The notes below the pieces were generated by a model, which did no database searches, was not told where the DNA came from, and saw only the letters and a list, made by a program, of their open reading frames with translations. Of a DNA stretch of 64,000 nucleotides, positions 35,985 through 44,319 are shown piece by piece. Each line of letters starts with the position of its first letter. Position 1 is the stretch's first letter. Position numbers and translations under genes: made by a program. Source of the DNA: Geomonas diazotrophica (lineage in GTDB: Bacteria; Desulfobacterota; Desulfuromonadia; Geobacterales; Geobacteraceae); the NCBI RefSeq assembly GCF_018919385.1, contig NZ_JAHLMF010000008.1:186001-250000 (forward strand), given 5' to 3'.

Positions 35985-36875
35985 CTAAAGCTCCTGATTG
36001 CCTTCCAGAAGGGCTAGGAAAGCTTGCATCAGGGTGCTTCGGTAGTCGTTTTTCCTCGTCACGATCAACAAAGTGCGCTGCAGATCTACCGGATTGGCCA
36101 CCTCGAATAGCCACCCCTGATCAAGCTCTCGTTGCACTGCCATTCGGGAGAGGCATCCTACGCCCAACCCAGCCTCCACGGCCTTCTTGACCGCCTCCGT
36201 GTGCCCCAGTTCAAGAGCGACGGCGTAGTTTACCCCCCCCCTCTCCATGGCAGTCTCGAAGATCTCCCGGGTTCCGGATCCCTTTTCCCTCATGATCCAG
36301 GCCGCGTCCCTGAGCATGTCCGGGGTCGCGCGCCCCAGCGATGCCCAGGGGTGCCCCTTTCCCACGATCAGGACGAGTTCGTCCCGCCTCCACGGAATGG
36401 CCATGAGAGACGGGAGGTGCTGTAGCCCCTCGATGAGGCCAAGGTCAAGTTCGCCCGACTCGACCCCCTGCTCGATCTGAAGAGCATTGCCCACCCGCAA
36501 AAGCGGCTTCGCGCCGGGGTAAAGACGCGAAAACTCACCAACCATGGCAGGGAGCAGGTAGTTGCCGATGGTCGTACTCGCACCTACAATCAACGACCCC
36601 ACCGGCGTCCCGATCGAATCTTCGAGGAACTGCTCCATCCTGCGCACCCTGGACAGCACCTCGCGGGCCTCGGGGAGCAACTGCCGGCCGCGATCGTTCA
36701 AGAACAACCGCCTCCCGGAGCGCTCGAACAGCGGCGCACCCGCCAACCTCTCCAGTTCGGCGAGCGCCATGCTTACCGCCGACTGGGTTAGCAACAGCTG
36801 AATGCTCGCTTGCGTCACCTGCCCACACACGGCCACCTTCTCGAAGATCTCCAACTGCCTGAGCGTAATAGTCAC
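35985..36875 (-). CDS. LysR-family transcriptional regulator
   Basis: 296-residue regulator. The N-terminal winged helix-turn-helix is typical (ITLRQLEIFEKVAVCGQVTQA through LERLAGAPLFERSGRRLFL). The C-terminal substrate-binding domain contains GSLIVGASTTIGNYLLP and the LELGHTEAVKKAVEAGLGVG motif. It resembles the CysB/YeiE-like group. The frame is open to a TTG at 36887, but GTG 36875 is preceded by GGGGGCGG and gives the family N-terminus. It is divergent from a YeiH-family transporter, the arrangement of yeiE and yeiH in enterobacteria, so it probably controls that gene. The effector is unknown. Confidence 0.92.
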   Translation of the reverse strand: MTITLRQLEIFEKVAVCGQVTQASIQLLLTQSAVSMALAELERLAGAPLFERSGRRLFLNDRGRQLLPEAREVLSRVRRMEQFLEDSIGTPVGSLIVGASTTIGNYLLPAMVGEFSRLYPGAKPLLRVGNALQIEQGVESGELDLGLIEGLQHLPSLMAIPWRRDELVLIVGKGHPWASLGRATPDMLRDAAWIMREKGSGTREIFETAMERGGVNYAVALELGHTEAVKKAVEAGLGVGCLSRMAVQRELDQGWLFEVANPVDLQRTLLIVTRKNDYRSTLMQAFLALLEGNQEL

Positions 36876-36987
36876 GACCGCCCCCAAAACATAAGTCTAA
36901 TTGATGCTAGAGGCATATATTACTAATTTTTATTTATATAGCAAGAGGGATATTATCCACTCATATTTCCACATGCGGGAGGGGAGA
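36876..36987. promoter_or_regulatory. A/T-rich divergent control region, LysR/YeiH
   Basis: 112 bases separate the two divergent starts. The centre is strongly A/T-rich, in contrast to the GC-rich flanks. No clean inverted T-N11-A LysR box was found, so the binding site is not placed. Confidence 0.5.
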
Positions 36988-37920
36988 ATGAAGAGGGCAG
37001 CGGTGGTGAAGATGGCATTGGTAGTTTGTCTCGTGGCAGTCGCGGCACCCTGGGGCGGCACAGGGTTCGCGCTGGCACTTGGTATCGCCTTCGCCCTCAT
37101 GTTGGGGAACCCATGGCTTCAGCTCACGTCACGGTTGAGCAGGATCACCCTGCAGCTCTCCGTGGTGGGGCTTGGCTTCGGTCTGGAGATCGGGGCGGTC
37201 ATGCAGACGGGGAAACAAAGCCTGCTTTACACGGTCTTCGGTATCGCCGGAACGCTCATCACCGGGTACCTGCTGGGGAAAGTGTTCGGGACCGACAGCA
37301 ACACCTCCATGCTCATTTCAGCGGGGACTGCCATTTGCGGCGGCAGCGCGATAGCCGCGATGGCTCCGGTGCTCAAGGCCAGGGACGACGAGACCGCAGT
37401 CGCATTAGGCACCGTCTTCACCCTCAATGCGGTCGCTTTGCTACTCTTCCCACTCGTCGGACACCTGCTCGGCCTCAGGCAGGATACTTTTGGAACCTGG
37501 GCCGGCCTTGCTATCCATGACACCAGCAGTGTCGTTGGTGCGGCCTCCGCCTACGGGGCTGAGGCCCTTAAAATCGGCACCACCGTCAAGCTCACCCGCG
37601 CCATGTGGATTACGCCGGTGGTGCTTGGGTTCGCGCTGCAGAGAGGAGCGCGGGAGAGGATCAGCATACCGCTTTTCATCATCGGTTTCCTTCTTGCCGC
37701 AACCATTAGGACCGCACTCCCGGCGTATGGAGCTCTGTGGGACCATGTCGCCGCGCTTGCGAAACACAGCCTCAGGATTTCACTGTTCTTCGTGGGGCTG
37801 GGGCTGAGCAGGGAGGTCTTCAGGAGGGTCGGTTTGCGCCCCATGCTCCAAGGCGTGACGCTCTGGCTCGCCGTGAGCGGCGTCACCCTGGCCGCATTGA
37901 TGGCGATCGGGATCGCCTAA
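36988..37920 (+). CDS. YeiH/YidE-family putative sulfate exporter (UPF0324)
   Basis: 310-residue membrane protein with about 9 to 10 helices. It matches the UPF0324/YeiH family (PF03601, 'conserved hypothetical protein 698') with the stretches LSVVGLGFGLEIGAV, TAICGGSAIAAMAPVLKA and WAGLAIHDTSSVVGAASAYG. The family is annotated as putative sulfate exporters, although transport has been shown for few members. ATG 36988 has GGGAGGGGAG upstream; the frame is open 29 codons further. A divergent LysR regulator and a good terminator bracket the gene. Confidence 0.88.
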   Translation: MKRAAVVKMALVVCLVAVAAPWGGTGFALALGIAFALMLGNPWLQLTSRLSRITLQLSVVGLGFGLEIGAVMQTGKQSLLYTVFGIAGTLITGYLLGKVFGTDSNTSMLISAGTAICGGSAIAAMAPVLKARDDETAVALGTVFTLNAVALLLFPLVGHLLGLRQDTFGTWAGLAIHDTSSVVGAASAYGAEALKIGTTVKLTRAMWITPVVLGFALQRGARERISIPLFIIGFLLAATIRTALPAYGALWDHVAALAKHSLRISLFFVGLGLSREVFRRVGLRPMLQGVTLWLAVSGVTLAALMAIGIA

Positions 37921-37936
37921 GCAGGACACAAAATAC

Positions 37937-37968
37937 AAAGAGCCCCGGCATTGCTGCCGGGGCTCTTT
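37937..37968 (+). terminator. Terminator after the YeiH-family gene
   Basis: Perfect 14-bp stem AAAGAGCCCCGGCA / TGCCGGGGCTCTTT, loop TTGC. Confidence 0.9.
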
Positions 37969-38177
37969 GGGTAAGGGACGCCCGCCTCGTGGGAGACGGG
38001 CTAAATTCTGCAACCTTCTTTGCAGTGCGATACAGGGCGAATAGCAAACTTAGAGGTCCACATAGCCTGATCTCCTTTCCCGAAATAGAAGTTATCTACT
38101 CATACACTGTCGCGACGGTACAAGTCAACATAAAAAGATCAATTCGATCCTTTTTGATTTACTGCCCGGCTCAAGAG
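37969..38177. other. Gene-poor gap, A/T-rich in part
   Basis: Together with the next two entries this fills the interval between the YeiH-family gene and DinB. No ORF with a ribosome-binding site and no RNA gene is seen here; the base composition dips toward A/T around 38085-38160. Confidence 0.5.
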
Positions 38178-38300
38178 GTCTGATGGCTCCCTTCGCAAGT
38201 GATGGGGCCTTCCATCTTGCCCCCTCGGGCTCGTGGCAACCGATGCAGACGCGGTGGGCATAGGCCTTGCCGAAGGTCCTGATGGCATCAATACATAACG
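38178..38300 (-). pseudogene. Remnant of a c-type cytochrome gene
   Basis: Read on the minus strand, this stretch gives RTFGKAYAHRVCIGCHEP, with a clear CXXCH haem motif at 38233-38247. A second haem-like motif lies at 38183-38197 but reads CEGSH (Cys changed to Ser) and is in a different frame from the first. No start codon, signal peptide or further motif flanks it. I read it as a frame-shifted and decayed fragment of a multihaem cytochrome. Chance is possible, because only about 40 codons remain. Confidence 0.55.
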
Positions 38301-38373
38301 CAGTTGCTCACACCGACAGTATCTAGTACCTTTCTAGTTTCCATGTCATCAATTCAGGGACATGAAGCCCGTA

Positions 38374-38394
38374 GGGCGGCATCGATGTCCGCCC
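38374..38394. repeat. REP-like palindrome GGGCGG...CCGCCC
   Basis: GGGCGG-CATCGATGT-CCGCCC lies just upstream of the DinB ribosome-binding site. Preceded by GTA, it resembles the 'GTAGGGGCGAAT' palindromes at 13.5 kb. Confidence 0.65.
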
Positions 38395-38415
38395 ACGGTA
38401 CGCAGGGAGGAAGCT

Positions 38416-38907
38416 ATGCGTGACATCCCCGATCTCCTCGATTCCCTCAAAAGAGCCCCGACTATCCTGTCAGAGTTCGTCGACAGCATTCCGCGGCAGA
38501 AACTGGACCTGAGAAGGGGCAAAGGTTTCTGGACCGTAGCCGAGCATGTCAGTCACCTGGCCGAGGTGCAGCCCATGCTGCTGCAGAGGATCGAGCGTTT
38601 TCTGAAAGAGGAGCATCCCGAGTTCATCCCGTACCTGCCCGGCAAAGGAGAAGAGGAACCGGACACCCCGGCACGGTTGGAAATGGCGGAAGCTTTGGAG
38701 CGGTTCAGAACCTGCCGCTTGCAGCAGTTGGAGCTTCTGAAAGGACTGGACCAGGAAACGTGGTGCAGGACCGGGACCCATCCGGAATACGAGGCTTACT
38801 CGCTGTACATCCTGGTTAGGCACATCCTCATGCACGACCACTGGCACATGTACCGGATGGAAGAACTGTGGCTTGCCAGGGACGCCTACCTCACCCGGCT
38901 CGAATAG
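38416..38907 (+). CDS. DinB family protein
   Basis: 163-residue four-helix-bundle protein of the DinB/YfiT-like superfamily, usually metal-binding. Likely metal histidines are in VAEHVSHL (helix 2) and in RHILMHDHWHMYRM (last helix). ATG 38416 follows GGGAGGAAGCT, a clear ribosome-binding site; the frame is open upstream. Some relatives are thiol-dependent transferases, but most, including this one, are of unknown activity. It is convergent with the GNAT gene, seven bases apart. Confidence 0.88.
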   Translation: MRDIPDLLDSLKRAPTILSEFVDSIPRQKLDLRRGKGFWTVAEHVSHLAEVQPMLLQRIERFLKEEHPEFIPYLPGKGEEEPDTPARLEMAEALERFRTCRLQQLELLKGLDQETWCRTGTHPEYEAYSLYILVRHILMHDHWHMYRMEELWLARDAYLTRLE

Positions 38908-38913
38908 CGGGTG

Positions 38914-39378
38914 CTAGGGGAGATGCTCCGCCGGCTTTTCCATGAAGACGATGGCGAAGCTGCCGGGGATCTCCTTCCTGTCGAAGATCCGGTAGCCCAG
39001 TTTTTGGTACAGGCGGATGTTGCTATCGCTCCTCTCGCCGGTGAAGAGCCGGTAACAGGAGGCTTCGGGAAAGGCGGCCTCGACGGCCTGCATCAGGGCC
39101 GCTCCGATCCCCCTCCCCTGCCTTTCCGGGTGCACCATCAACCGTCCTATCAGGCAGCGCCCCTTGCTCATCCTGCCGTTTACCGACCCCACGATCTTCC
39201 CGTCCTCGACCGCCTTCAAGACGGTGTTGCGCGAAAAGCTGTCGGCCAGCTCTTCCAGGGTCTGGGTGAGCGGCGGGATGGCGTAGTCATTGTAGATGGC
39301 CGCCTCGCTCAGGTAGGCGACCTTTTGCAGCACAAGGATTTCGGCGGCATCGGAGCGGTCTGCGCGGGTGATGATCAC
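38914..39378 (-). CDS. GNAT-family N-acetyltransferase
   Basis: 154-residue acetyl-CoA-dependent acetyltransferase. The acetyl-CoA-binding motif A is LMVHPERQGRGIGAALM (about 80-96), and the C-terminal motif B reads RLYQKLGYRIFDRKE. Substrate unknown. The start is GTG and overlaps the stop of the cysteine desulfurase by four bases, so it is translationally coupled to it. This coupling could mean acetylation of a small sulfur compound, but that is speculation. Confidence 0.9.
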   Translation of the reverse strand: MIITRADRSDAAEILVLQKVAYLSEAAIYNDYAIPPLTQTLEELADSFSRNTVLKAVEDGKIVGSVNGRMSKGRCLIGRLMVHPERQGRGIGAALMQAVEAAFPEASCYRLFTGERSDSNIRLYQKLGYRIFDRKEIPGSFAIVFMEKPAEHLP

Positions 39379-40514
39379 GAGATGCGAATCTCCTTCACCT
39401 TGGCTGCGATGAGAGCGGCAGCACGGTCCACATCCTGGGCGGTGGTAAGACGACCAAGGCTCAGCCGCACCGCGCCGAACCCCTGCGCGCGGGAAAGTCC
39501 CATCGCCTTCAGCACGCCGGAGAGCTCCCCTTTGCCGTCGTGGCAGGCGGCACCGGTGGAGGCGGCGATCTCGGGCAGGCGCGCCAGGAGGTCCGCCCCC
39601 ACAACGCCCTCGAAGCTTACGTTCAACGTGTTGGGGAGGCGCTCCTTTTCCGGCCCGTTCAGGACCACCCCGCCTGCCAGTTCCTGGAGCTGCGCGTGCA
39701 GGCGATCCCGCAAAGCTTCCACCTGGCCCGGCTCGCCGGCGGCGATACGCTCAGCTGCCAGTTCCATCGCCTTGCCAAGGGCCGCCATGTACGGGACGTT
39801 CTCGGTCCCGGCCCGCAATCCCCCTTCATGCCCCGCCCCGTGCAGGTAGGGAGCCACGCGCACCCCTTTGCGGATATACAAAGCACCGATCCCTTTGGGC
39901 GCGTAGAGCTTGTGCCCGGCGACGGTGAGTAGGTCGACTCCCAGTTGGTCCACCAGGGTCGGGATCTTCCCCACCGACTGTGCCGCATCGCTGTGCAAAA
40001 GGATCCCGCGCGCCCTGGTGATGGCGCTGATCTCGGCCAGGGGCTGGATCGAGCCCACCTCGTTGTTCGCGTGCATGATGCTCACCAGTATGGTCCGGCC
40101 GGTGATGGCCTTGCGGACCTCGTCGGGATCGACCATCCCCGCGCCGTCCACCGGCAGGCAGCTCACGGCGAAGCCCTGTTCCTCCAGCCAGCTAAGCGGC
40201 TTGAGCACCGCGGGGTGCTCCACCGCCGAGGTGATGATGTGGTTGCCGCGCTCCCGGTTGGCGAAGGCGGTCCCGATCAGGGCCTGGTTGTCGGACTCGG
40301 TCCCGCCGCTGGTGAAGATCACCTCACCGGGGGTGCAGCCAACCGCCGCCGCCACCCTCCCCCGCGCCAGCTCCACCGCCTCCTTGCCTGCCTTGCCGTA
40401 AGGGTGGTTGCTGGAAGGGTTGCCGAAGTGCGTGGTGAGAAAAGGAAGGAGCTCGTCGACCACCGCCGGGTCTACCGGGGTGGTCGCGTTGTAGTCGAGA
40501 TAGACAGGATTCAT
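39375..40514 (-). CDS. Cysteine desulfurase (NifS/IscS-like)
   Basis: PLP enzyme that removes sulfur from cysteine for FeS clusters or tRNA thiolation; related enzymes can also release selenium. The 379-residue protein begins MNPVYLDYNATTPVDP, as do NifS/IscS proteins. It has the ATP-like phosphate phrase SGGTESDNQAL, the PLP-contact HSDAAQSVGK and the Schiff-base lysine in AGHKLYAPKG. The active-site cysteine lies in TGAACHDGKGELSGVL, a shorter loop than the SACTSASLEPS of IscS. ATG 40514 has GAGG upstream. A terminator lies between it and cysN, so it is not in the cys transcript. The next gene, GNAT, overlaps it by four bases. Confidence 0.93.
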   Translation of the reverse strand: MNPVYLDYNATTPVDPAVVDELLPFLTTHFGNPSSNHPYGKAGKEAVELARGRVAAAVGCTPGEVIFTSGGTESDNQALIGTAFANRERGNHIITSAVEHPAVLKPLSWLEEQGFAVSCLPVDGAGMVDPDEVRKAITGRTILVSIMHANNEVGSIQPLAEISAITRARGILLHSDAAQSVGKIPTLVDQLGVDLLTVAGHKLYAPKGIGALYIRKGVRVAPYLHGAGHEGGLRAGTENVPYMAALGKAMELAAERIAAGEPGQVEALRDRLHAQLQELAGGVVLNGPEKERLPNTLNVSFEGVVGADLLARLPEIAASTGAACHDGKGELSGVLKAMGLSRAQGFGAVRLSLGRLTTAQDVDRAAALIAAKVKEIRIS

Positions 40515-40593
40515 GGTTGCCTCGGGTATTCTGGCTGATGCCGCCGGCAGTGCCCCGGCAGGCCGGTCGGACGTCGGACTGGCAGAAGATAAC

Positions 40594-40636
40594 GCAAAAG
40601 AGGCCAAGGGGCAATGTTTCGCTCCTTGGCCTCTTC
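40594..40636 (-). terminator. Terminator of the cysHDN operon
   Basis: AAGAGGCCAAGG and CCTTGGCCTCTT form a perfect 12-bp stem; on the minus strand TTTTGCG follows. Confidence 0.85.
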
Positions 40637-40646
40637 GTTTGCATCG

Positions 40647-42299
40647 CTAGATGCCGGTGCCGTCGTCGCCGTACCCCTTCAGCGGGGTTGTGCCGCGCTT
40701 GAAGAGGAGGATGCTCACGCCGTCGCCGCTTCGGTCGAACTCGAAAGCAAGCTCATTCTCGTAGGCCAGCTGCGCCACCGGCTCCAGTTGGGAGAGATCC
40801 CGCAGCCGGATCAGGATGCGATTCCCCTTGTCCAGGTAGTCGCGGATGCTCTGCGCGAGATCGAGGATGAAAAGCCCCTTCTCCTCGGTGAGGTCGACCA
40901 GGTTCAGGTTGGTGGCGGCCACTGCGTCGAGGGTGATGCGCCGGGGAGCCCAGGGGTTACTCTCGCCTGCGGAGAGATGCGCCCGCTGCGATTCGTCGGG
41001 AGCGTTCAGCACCATGCCTGCCGCCACCGTCGCGTTGGTGAACCGGTCGATGAGGATGAAACTGCCGGTGTCGCGGTTGGCGCCGTACGGATCGAAGGAA
41101 ACCGGGCGGTCCAGTTCTATCCGCGCGAGGCCTATCTCGTTCAGCCCCAGCGTGGCGACCTGCTTCTGCTCCAGGGTGTTCACGTCCACCGCGTACTGCA
41201 CTGCGGTCACCCGGCCCGGCGTCACCCCCGTCGCGGTCTTCACCAGGTAGAGCTGCCCGGGCTGCAGCGGCTCGTCGTGCATCCAGACCAGGTGCGCCTC
41301 GGGATGCCTGGTGTAGAGCGGCGGCGCCTCGGGACGGGTCAGCATGTCACCGCGGCTGATGTCGATCTCGTCCTCGAGGGTGAGCGTCACCGCCTGTCCC
41401 GCCACAGCCTCGTCGAGGTCGCCGTTGAAGGTGACGATCCTGGCAACCTTGCTGGTCTGCCCCGAGGAGGCAACCCTGATCTCGTCGCCGGGACGGATGG
41501 TGCCGGAGGCGACGGTGCCGCAGAAACCTCGGAAGTCGAGGTTGGGGCGGTTAACCCACTGCACCGGGAGGCGAAAAGGCTGCTCGTCCCGGTCGTCCTC
41601 GACCTGAACCGTCTCCAGGAAGTGCAAAAGGGGCGGCCCCTGGTACCAGGGGGTCTCGCCGCTTTTCTCGATGATGTTGTCGCCGTTCAACGCGGAAATG
41701 GGGAGCGCGGTGATGCTGGTAAAGCCGAGCGGCGCGGCGAACTCGCGGTAGTCAGCCTCGATGGCGCGGAACTTCTCCTCGTCGTAGCCGATCAGATCCA
41801 TCTTGTTGATGGCAAGGACGATGTGCTTGATCCCCACCAGGGAGACCAGGAAGCTGTGACGGCGGGTCTGGGTCAACAGCCCCTTGCGCGCGTCGACCAG
41901 GATCACGGCGACCTTGGCGGTGGAGGCGCCGGTCACCATGTTGCGGGTGTACTGCTCGTGCCCCGGGGTGTCCGCCACGATGAACTTGCGCCGGTCGGTG
42001 GAGAAGAAGCGATAGGCGACATCGATGGTGATCCCCTGCTCCCTTTCCGCCTGCAGACCGTCCAGAAGGAGCGCGTAGTCGATGGCGCCCCCTTGCGTCC
42101 CGACCTTCTTGCTGTCCGCTTCGAGCGCCGCCAACTGGTCCTCGAAGACCATCTTGGAGTCCCACAAAAGCCGCCCGATCAGGGTGCTCTTGCCGTCATC
42201 CACGCTGCCGCAGGTGATGAAACGAAGCAGCGACTTCTCCTCCTGGCTCTTCAGGTAGGCAAGGATATCTTTCTCGATCAGTTCTGATTGATGTGCCAT
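40647..42299 (-). CDS. cysN: Sulfate adenylyltransferase subunit 1 (GTPase)
   Basis: GTPase subunit that drives APS synthesis by CysD in assimilatory sulfate activation. It is EF-Tu-like: P-loop GSVDDGKST (about 31-39), switch [10 protein letters not shown], switch II DTPGHEQ, NKMD, then beta-barrel domains. The core ends around residue 435. Unlike E. coli CysN (475 residues), about 120 further residues follow, and they contain no Walker A, so this is not a CysNC fusion with APS kinase. Absence of the kinase agrees with the downstream reductase (CysH) being of the APS type, which needs no PAPS. The start overlaps the cysD stop by one base (TAATG). Confidence 0.95.
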   Translation of the reverse strand: MAHQSELIEKDILAYLKSQEEKSLLRFITCGSVDDGKSTLIGRLLWDSKMVFEDQLAALEADSKKVGTQGGAIDYALLLDGLQAEREQGITIDVAYRFFSTDRRKFIVADTPGHEQYTRNMVTGASTAKVAVILVDARKGLLTQTRRHSFLVSLVGIKHIVLAINKMDLIGYDEEKFRAIEADYREFAAPLGFTSITALPISALNGDNIIEKSGETPWYQGPPLLHFLETVQVEDDRDEQPFRLPVQWVNRPNLDFRGFCGTVASGTIRPGDEIRVASSGQTSKVARIVTFNGDLDEAVAGQAVTLTLEDEIDISRGDMLTRPEAPPLYTRHPEAHLVWMHDEPLQPGQLYLVKTATGVTPGRVTAVQYAVDVNTLEQKQVATLGLNEIGLARIELDRPVSFDPYGANRDTGSFILIDRFTNATVAAGMVLNAPDESQRAHLSAGESNPWAPRRITLDAVAATNLNLVDLTEEKGLFILDLAQSIRDYLDKGNRILIRLRDLSQLEPVAQLAYENELAFEFDRSGDGVSILLFKRGTTPLKGYGDDGTGI

Positions 42300-43204
42300 T
42301 AGAAGTACCCTTCCTGTTTCTTCTTCTCCATCGAACCGGCCTGGTCGTGGTCGATCAGGCGCCCCTGGCGCTCGGAGGTGCGGGTGAGCAGCATTTCCTG
42401 GATGATCTCGGGGAGCGTGTCGGCCTCGGACTCGACCGCACCGGTCAGCGGATAGCAGCCAAGGGTGCGGAAGCGGACCGGCTTGTACTCGACCTTCTCG
42501 CCAGGCTTAAGCTCCAGCCGGTCGTCGTCGACCATGATCAGCATGCCGTCGCGCTCGACCACCGGGCGCACCGCCGCGTAGTAGAGCGGCACTATGGGGA
42601 TCTCTTCCAGGTGGATGTACTGCCAGATGTCCAGCTCGGTCCAGTTGGAGAGCGGAAAGACCCGGATGCTCTCGCCCGGCTTGATGCGGGTGTTGTACAG
42701 GCTCCAAAGCTCGGGGCGCTGGTTCTTGGGATCCCAGCGGTGGTGCGCGCTCCGGAAGGAGAAGATGCGTTCCTTGGCCCGGGACTTCTCCTCGTCGCGG
42801 CGCGCACCGCCGAAGGCAGCGTCGAACTTGTATTTGTCCAGTGCCTGCTTGAGCCCCTCGGTCTTCATGACGTCGGTGTAGAGCGCGGAGCCGTGGGTGA
42901 AGGGAGAGACCCCCTTCTTCACACCATCCTCGTTCACGTGCACCAGGAGCTCCATGCCCGACTCCTTGGCCATCCGGCCGCGGAACTCGATCATGTCGCG
43001 GAACTTCCAGGTGGTGTCCACGTGCAAAAGCGGAAACGGCGGCGGGGCCGGGTAGAAGGCCTTGCGGGCCAGGTGCAGCATCACCGCGGAGTCCTTGCCG
43101 ATGGAATAGAGCATCACCGGGTTGTCGAATTCGGCCACCACCTCGCGGATGATGTGGATGCTTTCGGCTTCTAATTGCTGCAGATGGGTCAGATTTTTCT
43201 TCAT
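42299..43204 (-). CDS. cysD: Sulfate adenylyltransferase subunit 2
   Basis: Adenylylates sulfate with ATP to form APS. The 301-residue protein is an adenine-nucleotide alpha hydrolase-type ATP pyrophosphatase. It shows the PP-loop [14 protein letters not shown] (about 33-46), [24 protein letters not shown] and the C-terminal TGAVES. Length matches E. coli CysD. The ATG at 43204 has only a weak ribosome-binding site (CGGGA); longer frames overlap cysH. It lies 70 bases after cysH and is coupled to cysN. Confidence 0.95.
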   Translation of the reverse strand: MKKNLTHLQQLEAESIHIIREVVAEFDNPVMLYSIGKDSAVMLHLARKAFYPAPPPFPLLHVDTTWKFRDMIEFRGRMAKESGMELLVHVNEDGVKKGVSPFTHGSALYTDVMKTEGLKQALDKYKFDAAFGGARRDEEKSRAKERIFSFRSAHHRWDPKNQRPELWSLYNTRIKPGESIRVFPLSNWTELDIWQYIHLEEIPIVPLYYAAVRPVVERDGMLIMVDDDRLELKPGEKVEYKPVRFRTLGCYPLTGAVESEADTLPEIIQEMLLTRTSERQGRLIDHDQAGSMEKKKQEGYF

Positions 43205-43274
43205 GGCAATATCCCGTATCGATCTTCGTGTGCCGGAGCTTTGACAGCGCCGGGCGCGTTCCCCTCTACCCCGG

Positions 43275-43967
43275 TTACCTGCGGTGCAGACCGCACTCTT
43301 TGTGCTCAGGGTTCTCCCACCACCACCGTCCGGCGCGGGCATCCTCACCCGGCTGGACCGCCCTGGTACAAGGAGCGCAGCCGATGGAGCGATACCCCTG
43401 CTGCAAGAGGCGGTTCTGCGGCAGACGGCGTTCCTGGACGAACTGAAGGAGCTGGGCCTCGTTCCAGTCGAGCAGCGGGTTGAGCTTCAGGATGCCGCCG
43501 TTCAACTGGTCCAGCTCGATCGCCTTCAGATCGGTGCGGGTGACGTTGTGTTCGCGGCGCATGCCGGTGATCCAGCCGGCGAGCCCTTGCAGCGCGCGCC
43601 CCAGCGGTTCCACCTTGCGGATATGGCAGCACTCGTGACGATTTTCCAGGGACTCCCGGAAGGAGAAAAGTCCCTTCTCACGCTCCAGCTTCTCCACCGC
43701 CTCGTGCTTCGGGAAATACCAGTCGATCTTGATGCGGTAGCGTTCGGTCAGGGCGTCGGCAACCTCGTAGGTTTCCTCGTTGAGCCTGCCGGTATCGAGG
43801 GCGAAGACGCCGATCTCCAGACCGGCCTCCTTGGCCAGTTCGATGATGGCGACATCCTCAAGCGAGAAGGAGCAGGCGAGTTTCACCGGACCTTGGACGG
43901 CTTCAATACCGAGGCGAAGGATGTCCTGGGCGGTTGCGTTGGCGGGGACTTCAGGCACAGCGTTCAT
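43275..43967 (-). CDS. cysH: APS reductase (adenylyl-sulfate reductase, assimilatory)
   Basis: Reduces adenylyl sulfate to sulfite and AMP in sulfur assimilation. The 230-residue protein has the nucleotide loop [11 protein letters not shown], the R-loop phrase [11 protein letters not shown] and two cysteine pairs, ECCHIRK and GCAPCTRAV. These bind the [4Fe-4S] cluster that marks APS-specific reductases (PAPS enzymes lack it). The catalytic Cys is in KECGLH at the C-terminus. ATG 43967 has AAAGGAAG upstream. It is the first gene of cysH-cysD-cysN, with a good promoter and a small leader hairpin upstream. Confidence 0.94.
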   Translation of the reverse strand: MNAVPEVPANATAQDILRLGIEAVQGPVKLACSFSLEDVAIIELAKEAGLEIGVFALDTGRLNEETYEVADALTERYRIKIDWYFPKHEAVEKLEREKGLFSFRESLENRHECCHIRKVEPLGRALQGLAGWITGMRREHNVTRTDLKAIELDQLNGGILKLNPLLDWNEAQLLQFVQERRLPQNRLLQQGYRSIGCAPCTRAVQPGEDARAGRWWWENPEHKECGLHRR

Positions 43968-44009
43968 TGGGGCTTCCTTTCCAGATGCGATTTCGGTTCC
44001 ACGTCGGCA

Positions 44010-44029
44010 ATCGGCGTAAAACCGCCGAT
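44010..44029 (-). other. 5'-leader hairpin of the cys operon
   Basis: ATCGGCG-TAAAAC-CGCCGAT, a perfect 7-bp stem lying between promoter and cysH. No T-run follows. It might influence translation or be an operator. Confidence 0.45.
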
Positions 44030-44044
44030 CCAAACCTGTGTGAC

Positions 44045-44073
44045 GTTGTAGCTTATTCAACCAAAGCAGTCAA
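44045..44073 (-). promoter_or_regulatory. Promoter of the cysHDN operon
   Basis: On the minus strand TTGACT and TACAAC are separated by 17 bases, about 78 bases before the cysH ATG. Confidence 0.7.
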
Positions 44074-44319
44074 GAAAATTTATCGCTATTGCACAGTTGG
44101 GTGGTAGGTTTTTGTATTACCTTATTACAGCCAATGGCAAAGGGGAAACACAGCGAGCTGCAACATGCCGATTCTCTGTGACAAATCCCGACTGGAAGCT
44201 GCCAGGCATGGCACTTTACTGGAACGATAAGTACAAGGAGAGATAGCGAAGGGAGTAGTAGCAGAAGAGAATACTACAGTAGAAATGGTGGGGAATGGTG
44301 GTGACTATCCGGGGCAGTC
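44074..44319. other. Intergenic region between the cys operon and the MATE gene
   Basis: Both neighbours are on the minus strand, so this lies downstream of the MATE gene. It has a noticeably lower GC content than its neighbours, and no clear coding frame or terminator was recognised. Confidence 0.4.

Noticed and set aside
39375-40514. DndA-type cysteine desulfurase of a DNA phosphorothioation system
   Set aside because: No dndBCDE genes lie nearby, and the protein fits a generic NifS/IscS-like desulfurase coupled to a GNAT gene.
40647-42299. CysNC fusion with APS kinase
   Set aside because: The extra C-terminal residues hold no Walker A or kinase motif, and the reductase in the operon is APS-type.
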